From the NCBI GenBank assembly GCA_963715455.1, contig OY970245.1, positions 1,178,001 through 1,242,000 of the forward strand: a stretch of DNA of 64,000 nucleotides. Direction: 5' to 3'. The notes under the pieces were generated by a model, which had not been told where the DNA came from, ran no database searches, and was given only the letters and a program-made list of their open reading frames with translations. Source of the DNA: VRUE01 sp963715455 (GTDB lineage Bacteria; Actinomycetota; Thermoleophilia; Solirubrobacterales; 70-9). This document shows positions 59,724 through 64,000 of this stretch, one piece after another (position 1 is the stretch's first letter; every line of letters begins with the position of its first letter). The position numbers and the translations under genes are program-made.

Positions 59724-59921
59724 CTAAGCTGCGACGTGCTCGCCAGCTGGAACGAAATGCTCCAAATTGGCGTCGTGTTTAAGAGTGAACGGGATTCCCT
59801 CTTCGGCAAGCTTGGCGACCTCGGCGTAGGAGTCGCCAGCGGCGGACCAGCCCTCGACGTCGGGCGACTCGGCCCACCAGCCGTCGGCCTCGTGGTGATA
59901 GATGACGCGCACGGTCTCCAT
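59724..59921 (-). CDS. HicB-like antitoxin
   Basis: 65 residues from ATG 59921 (GTG 59933 also possible). Partial RNase H-like fold VRVIYHHEADGWWAESPDVEGWSAAGDSYAEVAKLAEEG, the core HicB pattern. It lacks the C-terminal DNA-binding domain of longer HicB proteins. It lies downstream of hicA, the usual order. Confidence 0.85.
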   Translation of the reverse strand: METVRVIYHHEADGWWAESPDVEGWSAAGDSYAEVAKLAEEGIPFTLKHDANLEHFVPAGEHVAA

Positions 59922-59934
59922 TCGATCCTCCACC

Positions 59935-60150
59935 TCAGAGTAGCTTTCGGGCCTCGTCCTCGGCAAGTCCAACGTCTCTGACGAGGATCTTGCGCACGAG
60001 ACCGGAGGGGATTGTCGCGTTGTCATGGAATGCGAAGGTCAGCGGTGGTCGGTCCGGTGCCTCCAAGTGGCGATGCGAGCCAGCTTGGCGTGCAACGCGA
60101 TAGCCGAGCGGCTTGCGTTCCAAGGTGGCCAGCAGGCGCTTTGCCTTCAT
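59935..60150 (-). CDS. HicA-like mRNA interferase toxin
   Basis: 71 residues from ATG 60150 (60168 also possible). Double-stranded RNA-binding-like fold with catalytic His in GSHRHLEAPDRPPLTFAFH, and the C-terminal GLVRKILVRDVGLAEDEARKLL typical of HicA. Confidence 0.87.
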   Translation of the reverse strand: MKAKRLLATLERKPLGYRVARQAGSHRHLEAPDRPPLTFAFHDNATIPSGLVRKILVRDVGLAEDEARKLL

Positions 60151-60303
60151 CGACGGAAACCGCCCCATGCGCCGCGACTCTAGAGCGGCTTTCGGGATGG
60201 TTTTGTCTGCGTTGGAGCCGAAGCGGCTCGCCTCGACAATTCATATAACGACAACAGTGCCCGCCCCCTGATCTCGGCTAGGTCATCCGATAGCGTCGAA
60301 GCC

Positions 60304-60858
60304 GTGACACCGTCCGCGGACCCGGTACTGATCCTCAGCGGTCCGCCCGGCGTCGGCAAGACGACGGTCGCCCGGATCCTCGCCGAGCGCCGCGAGCGGT
60401 CGGTTCACCTGGAATCCGACCATTTCTTCCACTTCATCCGCGCGGGTCACGTCGATCCCTGGGCGCCCGAGTCGCACGAGCAGAACCGGACCGTGATGGG
60501 GATCGTCGCCGACGCCGCGGCCGGCTATGCCCTGGACGGATACTTCACGGTCATCGACGGCATCGTCATCCCGCGCTGGTTTCTCGGCCCCGTCGGCGAC
60601 CGGCTGCGCGATGCCGGGCTGAGCTTCGCCTACGCCGTCCTGCGGGCGCCGCTCTCCGTCTGCTCGTCGCGACTGCGGGCACGGGAAAGCATCGAGCTTG
60701 CCGAACCCGCCGTGATCGAGCAGCTCTGGCGGAGCTTTGCCGACCTCGGCGAGTTGGAGCGGCACGTCCTCAGCCTCGACGCGGAGGCTCCGGAGGAGGT
60801 CGCCGAGCTGCTCGCCGGGCGCCTGGACGACGGCAGCCTCGCGATCTCCGCGCCTTGA
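60304..60858 (+). CDS. P-loop kinase-like protein
   Basis: 184 residues from GTG 60304. Walker A LSGPPGVGKTTVARILA; the HLESDHFFHFI and FTVIDGIVIPRWFL stretches fit small-molecule kinases or phosphotransferases of the AAA_33/chloramphenicol-phosphotransferase group. Substrate unknown. Confidence 0.8.
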   Translation: MTPSADPVLILSGPPGVGKTTVARILAERRERSVHLESDHFFHFIRAGHVDPWAPESHEQNRTVMGIVADAAAGYALDGYFTVIDGIVIPRWFLGPVGDRLRDAGLSFAYAVLRAPLSVCSSRLRARESIELAEPAVIEQLWRSFADLGELERHVLSLDAEAPEEVAELLAGRLDDGSLAISAP

Positions 60859-60900
60859 GCGAGCGGCGCCCGCCGGGTGGCAGGCGCCGGCTCTGCCGCG

Positions 60901-61353
60901 CTATTTGACCGTCAGGGTGCCTTCCATACCGGCCTCGCGGTGGCCGGGGACCGAGCAGAAGAAGGTGTATTCGCCGGGTTTGAGGTCGACCACGGTCGAG
61001 TCGGAGCTGCTCTCGATCAGTTCCGTTGCACCAACCTCTTTGCCGCTGGAGTCTTCGATCGCGACATCGTGAGTCAGCGGTTGGGGGTTGTCGAATGCGA
61101 TCGTAACTTTGCCCGCTTCGGCTTCAGCTTCGGTGGTCGTGTAGGCGAGGCCGCCGCTCGGGTCGGCCTCGAAGCTGACCGTTGCGCCGCCTGTGCCTCC
61201 GCCGCCGGCCGATCCTCCCCCTCCGCCGCCGGTCGTTTCTTCGGTTGTCGTCTGGCCGCCGCCAGAAGTCGTCGTGTCATCGTCGCTGTCACCACAGGCG
61301 ACGAGGGCAAGAGCTGCCAGAGCCAGTGCGAGAAGGGCGCCGAACTTCTTCAT
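60901..61353 (-). CDS. Plastocyanin-like cupredoxin lipoprotein
   Basis: 150 residues. Lipoprotein signal LALAALALVACG, a Thr/Gly-rich tether, then a cupredoxin domain with type 1 copper ligands: His in PLTHDVAIED and Cys, His and Met in FFCSVPGHREAGM. It probably carries electrons at the outer face of the membrane. Confidence 0.9.
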   Translation of the reverse strand: MKKFGALLALALAALALVACGDSDDDTTTSGGGQTTTEETTGGGGGGSAGGGGTGGATVSFEADPSGGLAYTTTEAEAEAGKVTIAFDNPQPLTHDVAIEDSSGKEVGATELIESSSDSTVVDLKPGEYTFFCSVPGHREAGMEGTLTVK

Positions 61354-61426
61354 CGGTGGAGTCCTTTCCTGGGGGAGAAATGCTCAGTGAGACTGTACCC
61401 GCATACGTGAGCGGTACGCCCGCGGT

Positions 61427-62257
61427 TCAGCGACCCTCGAACTCGGGCGTGCCGCCGCCGAAGAAGGCAGCGACGCCGTTGCGCAGGTCCTCGGTTGCCA
61501 TGCTGTCGGCGATCCCGTGGCGCTCGAGCTGCAGGTGCTCGGTGAGGTTGTTCTCGATGCTCACGCCGACCAGTCGCTTGGCCATCTTCACGTAGTAGGG
61601 CGCCTTGGCGGCCAGCTTCTCGGCCTTGGCCTTTGCACGGTCGATCAGCTCGTCGGCCGGCACCACCTCGGAGACGAGGCCCTCGGCGAGGGCCTCGGCG
61701 GCCTTCAGGTTGGGGTCGTTGAGCAGCAGTTCCAACGCTTTGCTCGGCCCTACGACGCGCGGCAGGAAGTAGGTCATGCCGCCGTCAGGCGAGGCGCCGA
61801 TGCGGCCGTAAGCACAGGCGAAGAAGGCGTCCTCGGAGGCGATGCGGATGTCGCAGGCGAGGGCCAGCGAGAAGCCGGCCCCGGCGGCGGGACCGTTGAC
61901 CGCGCAGACCACCGGGTAGGGGATGCGCCGCAGGTCGATGATCGCCGTGTGCAGGGCCTCGGCCCCGCGCCGCACCTGGGCGGGCAGGTCGATCTCGTCG
62001 CTCTCGACACCTTGCTGGAACCAGTTGACGTCGCCGCCCGCGCAGAAGGCCTTGCCGGAGCCGGTGACGATCAGCGCTCGCAGTGGTGCCTGGTCGGCGA
62101 GCCAGGCGAAGGCGGTGGTCAGCTCGCCGATCATCTCGGGGCTCATCGCGTTGAAGGCGTCGGGCCGATCGAGTGTCAGCGTGCCGATCTGTCCGTCGAT
62201 TTCGATCCGCAGCGTGTTCAGCTCGGGCGGGCTGCTGCTCAGGGTTTCGGTGCTCAT
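61427..62257 (-). CDS. Enoyl-CoA hydratase/isomerase family protein
   Basis: 276 residues. Crotonase fold: oxyanion-hole GSGKAFCAGGDVNWF and VNGPAAGAGFSLALACDIRIASEDAFFACAYGRIGASPDGG. One of the paired catalytic Glu positions is Asp in ASPDGG, as in isomerase or hydrolase members. Beta-oxidation-like role; exact reaction unassigned. Confidence 0.9.
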   Translation of the reverse strand: MSTETLSSSPPELNTLRIEIDGQIGTLTLDRPDAFNAMSPEMIGELTTAFAWLADQAPLRALIVTGSGKAFCAGGDVNWFQQGVESDEIDLPAQVRRGAEALHTAIIDLRRIPYPVVCAVNGPAAGAGFSLALACDIRIASEDAFFACAYGRIGASPDGGMTYFLPRVVGPSKALELLLNDPNLKAAEALAEGLVSEVVPADELIDRAKAKAEKLAAKAPYYVKMAKRLVGVSIENNLTEHLQLERHGIADSMATEDLRNGVAAFFGGGTPEFEGR

Positions 62258-62319
62258 CTCGCTCTCTCCGTATATGGGTGAAGTATTGGCCGGGTGGCCA
62301 GGAGCCTACCCTTTGCTTA

Positions 62320-64000
62320 GTGAGCAAAGCCGATGACAGGGGGGCCTCGCGCGAGGAGCGCATCGCGCAGCAGCGCCGCGAGTTGCCCGATTCGCCCGGC
62401 GTCTACCTCTTCCACAGCGCCGAGGAGGAGGTCCTCTACGTCGGCAAGGCGCGCTCGATCCGCAAGCGCATCGCCTCTCACTTCTCCGGCGGCGAGCCGC
62501 GCCTCACCTCGCGCGTCGAGCGCATCGAGTTCCTGGTCACGTCGACCGAGGCCGAGGCTCTGCTCGCCGAGCAGAGCTTCATCAAGCGCCACCGGCCGCG
62601 CTTCAACATCCGCCTGCGCGACGACAAGTCCTATCCCTACGTTTGTGTCAGCCTCGACGAGGATTACCCGCGGGTCTATTTCACCCGCGAGAAGCACCGT
62701 CCCGGGCGCGCCTACTTCGGCCCCTTCTCCAGCGCCAAGCGGGTGCGCGAGACCCTCGACCTGCTCGGCAAGCTCTTCCAGTTCCGCACCTGCGAGGGGG
62801 CAGAGCCCGGCCGCCGCTCGGGCAGCCCCTGCCTCGACTACTACATCAAGCGCTGCGGGGCGCCCTGCGTCGGCTACGTCAGTCAGGGGGAGTATCGGCG
62901 CAACGTCGAGGCAATCGTTGACTTCCTCTCCGGCCGCTACCGCCAGGTCGAGGCTGACGAGCAGGCGAAGATGGAGGCCGCGGCCGCGGCGCGCGAGTTC
63001 GAGCGGGCGGCTCTGCATCGTGACCGCCTGGCGGCGATCACCTCGCTTTTCGAGCGCCAGCGTGTCGCTGGCGGCACGGTCGGCACCGCCGACCTGATCG
63101 GTGTCGCCGCCGAGGGGCAGGATGCCAACGCCCAGGTCTTCCAGGTGCGCGACGGCATTCTCGCCGAGCGTCAGAGCTTTTATCTCGACAACCAGGCCGA
63201 ACGCGGCCTGGCCGAGGTTGCCGAGGAGTTCGTCGGCCAGTACTACTCGGCCTCGCCGGCTGTGCCGCGCACGGTCATCGTTGGCCCCTACCTGCGCGAG
63301 CGGGTCGAGCTGCTCGAAGCAGCACTCGGCGAGCGCCGCGGCGGCACGGTCGAGGTGCGGGTCGCCGAGCGAGGCGACAAGCGGCGCCTGCGCGAGCTCG
63401 CCGAGCGCAATGCCAAGCTGGCACTTGATCAGGACCGCCTGCGCCGCGAGCACCGTCGCCAGCGCCGGGTCGAGTCGCTCGCCGACCTACGCGAGGCGCT
63501 CGGCATGCAGGAGCTGCCGGTGCGCATCGAGGGCTACGACATCTCCAACATCGGCGGTGAGCACACGGTCGCCTCGATGGTCGTCTTCGAGGGCGGCGCG
63601 ACGAAGAAGGCTGACTACCGGCGCTTCCGCGTACGCGGCGAGGAAGGCGGCGGGCGCGGCGAGTGGTCCGACGACTTCGCCTCGATGGAAGAGGTGCTCA
63701 GGCGACGGATGAATCGCTACCTCGAGCAGGTCGAGCTCTCGCCCCATGACAGCAAGCGCGACGCGAGCTTCGCAGCGCTGCCCTCGCTGGTCGTCATCGA
63801 CGGTGGCAAGGGCCAGCTTTCTGCCGGGATGCGCGTCCTGCGCCCCTTCGTCGAGCGCGGCGTCACCGTGATCAGCCTGGCCAAGAAGCTCGAGGAGGTC
63901 TATCTGCCGGGCCACTCGGCGCCGATCGACCTGCCGGCTGACTCGGAGGCTTCGAAGCTGCTGCAGCGGGTGCGCGACGAGGCTCACCGCTTCGCGATTG
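62320..64000 (+). CDS. uvrC: Excinuclease ABC subunit C, 3' end outside window
   Basis: 560 codons visible from GTG 62320 with no stop before the window end. The GIY-YIG nuclease domain (SPGVYLFHSAEEEVLYVGKA) makes the 3' incision; then RPRFNIRLRDDKSYPYVCV, Cys-containing GSPCLDYYIKRCGAPCVGY, the UVR region (RYRQVEADEQAKMEAAA) and the RNase H-like C-terminal nuclease domain (GYDISNIGG, VVIDGGKGQLSAG). The frame ends at LLQRVRDEAHRFAI, so the HhH tail lies outside. Divergent from the enoyl-CoA hydratase gene. Confidence 0.96.
   Translation, partial: MSKADDRGASREERIAQQRRELPDSPGVYLFHSAEEEVLYVGKARSIRKRIASHFSGGEPRLTSRVERIEFLVTSTEAEALLAEQSFIKRHRPRFNIRLRDDKSYPYVCVSLDEDYPRVYFTREKHRPGRAYFGPFSSAKRVRETLDLLGKLFQFRTCEGAEPGRRSGSPCLDYYIKRCGAPCVGYVSQGEYRRNVEAIVDFLSGRYRQVEADEQAKMEAAAAAREFERAALHRDRLAAITSLFERQRVAGGTVGTADLIGVAAEGQDANAQVFQVRDGILAERQSFYLDNQAERGLAEVAEEFVGQYYSASPAVPRTVIVGPYLRERVELLEAALGERRGGTVEVRVAERGDKRRLRELAERNAKLALDQDRLRREHRRQRRVESLADLREALGMQELPVRIEGYDISNIGGEHTVASMVVFEGGATKKADYRRFRVRGEEGGGRGEWSDDFASMEEVLRRRMNRYLEQVELSPHDSKRDASFAALPSLVVIDGGKGQLSAGMRVLRPFVERGVTVISLAKKLEEVYLPGHSAPIDLPADSEASKLLQRVRDEAHRFAI

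Noticed and set aside
59724..60168. Plus-strand frames opposite HicBA
   Set aside because: HicA and HicB motifs are clear on the minus strand.
1..64000. CRISPR array, rRNA operon, prophage, origin of replication
   Set aside because: No regularly spaced repeats, rRNA signatures, phage structural genes or DnaA-box clusters were seen.

Overview
The window is a high-GC, densely coded bacterial chromosome segment. Three features point to an actinobacterium: the order prfB - ftsE - ftsX - smpB with tmRNA close by, GTTCAC-type PHO boxes, and an Rpf-like secreted protein. Thermoleophilia (Solirubrobacterales and relatives) is my best guess, but that is inference. There is no rRNA, classical tRNA or CRISPR array. 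The longest gene-free stretches are 32419-32695 and 48836-49078; both hold structured elements described below. The window opens inside secA and closes inside uvrC.

1-31.5 kb is mostly housekeeping. It holds secA; prfB with a programmed +1 frameshift; an intact IS481-type insertion at 5.8-6.9 kb, placed exactly on the overlapping stop codons of two convergent genes; an ECF sigma factor coupled to an alkylated-DNA repair protein; nadC, mutM and nadA; transketolase; the ftsE-ftsX-ctp-RNB-smpB chain; and ssrA (tmRNA). Redox and stress genes follow (flavoprotein disulfide reductase, peroxiredoxin, OsmC, MBL hydrolase), then an ABC-F ATPase, two tandem cytochrome P450 paralogues with a nearly identical internal tract, purU, an Rpf-like protein and an HD-domain protein.

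31.5-48.5 kb is a phosphate and polyphosphate island: uppP, a PhoP/PhoB-type regulator, a receiver-less winged-helix protein, pstSCAB-phoU, a Ppx/GppA phosphatase, a CHAD (polyphosphate-binding) domain split over two coupled genes, a CAP-domain secreted protein, then a PHP-glycosyltransferase fusion, ppk1, a DUF47 protein and a Pit transporter. I found 11-bp-period GTTCAC-type repeats (PHO-box architecture) before the PHP-GT/ppk/pit operon, before pstS, before the winged-helix gene, and on the minus strand before the regulator. The minus-strand copy is followed by a -10-like hexamer and an intrinsic terminator, which suggests a small phosphate-responsive RNA. Together the genes cover Pi sensing, high- and low-affinity uptake, polyP synthesis, binding and breakdown, and possibly envelope glycolipid change.

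48.8-60.2 kb is an accessory region. It has TadE-like pseudopilin-type proteins, a Phd/YefM-PIN pair, a VapBC pair and a HicBA pair, a 53-residue-repeat beta-solenoid membrane protein, a TadG-like/VanY/lytic-transglycosylase fusion, and a secreted RTX-like repeat protein. 58.7-64 kb returns to metabolic and repair genes (MaoC, NUDIX, P-loop kinase, cupredoxin lipoprotein, enoyl-CoA hydratase, uvrC).

Across the window, long inverted repeats start at or just after a stop codon and end close to the next gene (1994-2118, 47024-47124, 48837-48995; also 38402-38485). The first three share an internal CTCCCTGCRTCC-like motif and an inner hairpin, so they look like one family of structured intergenic repeats.
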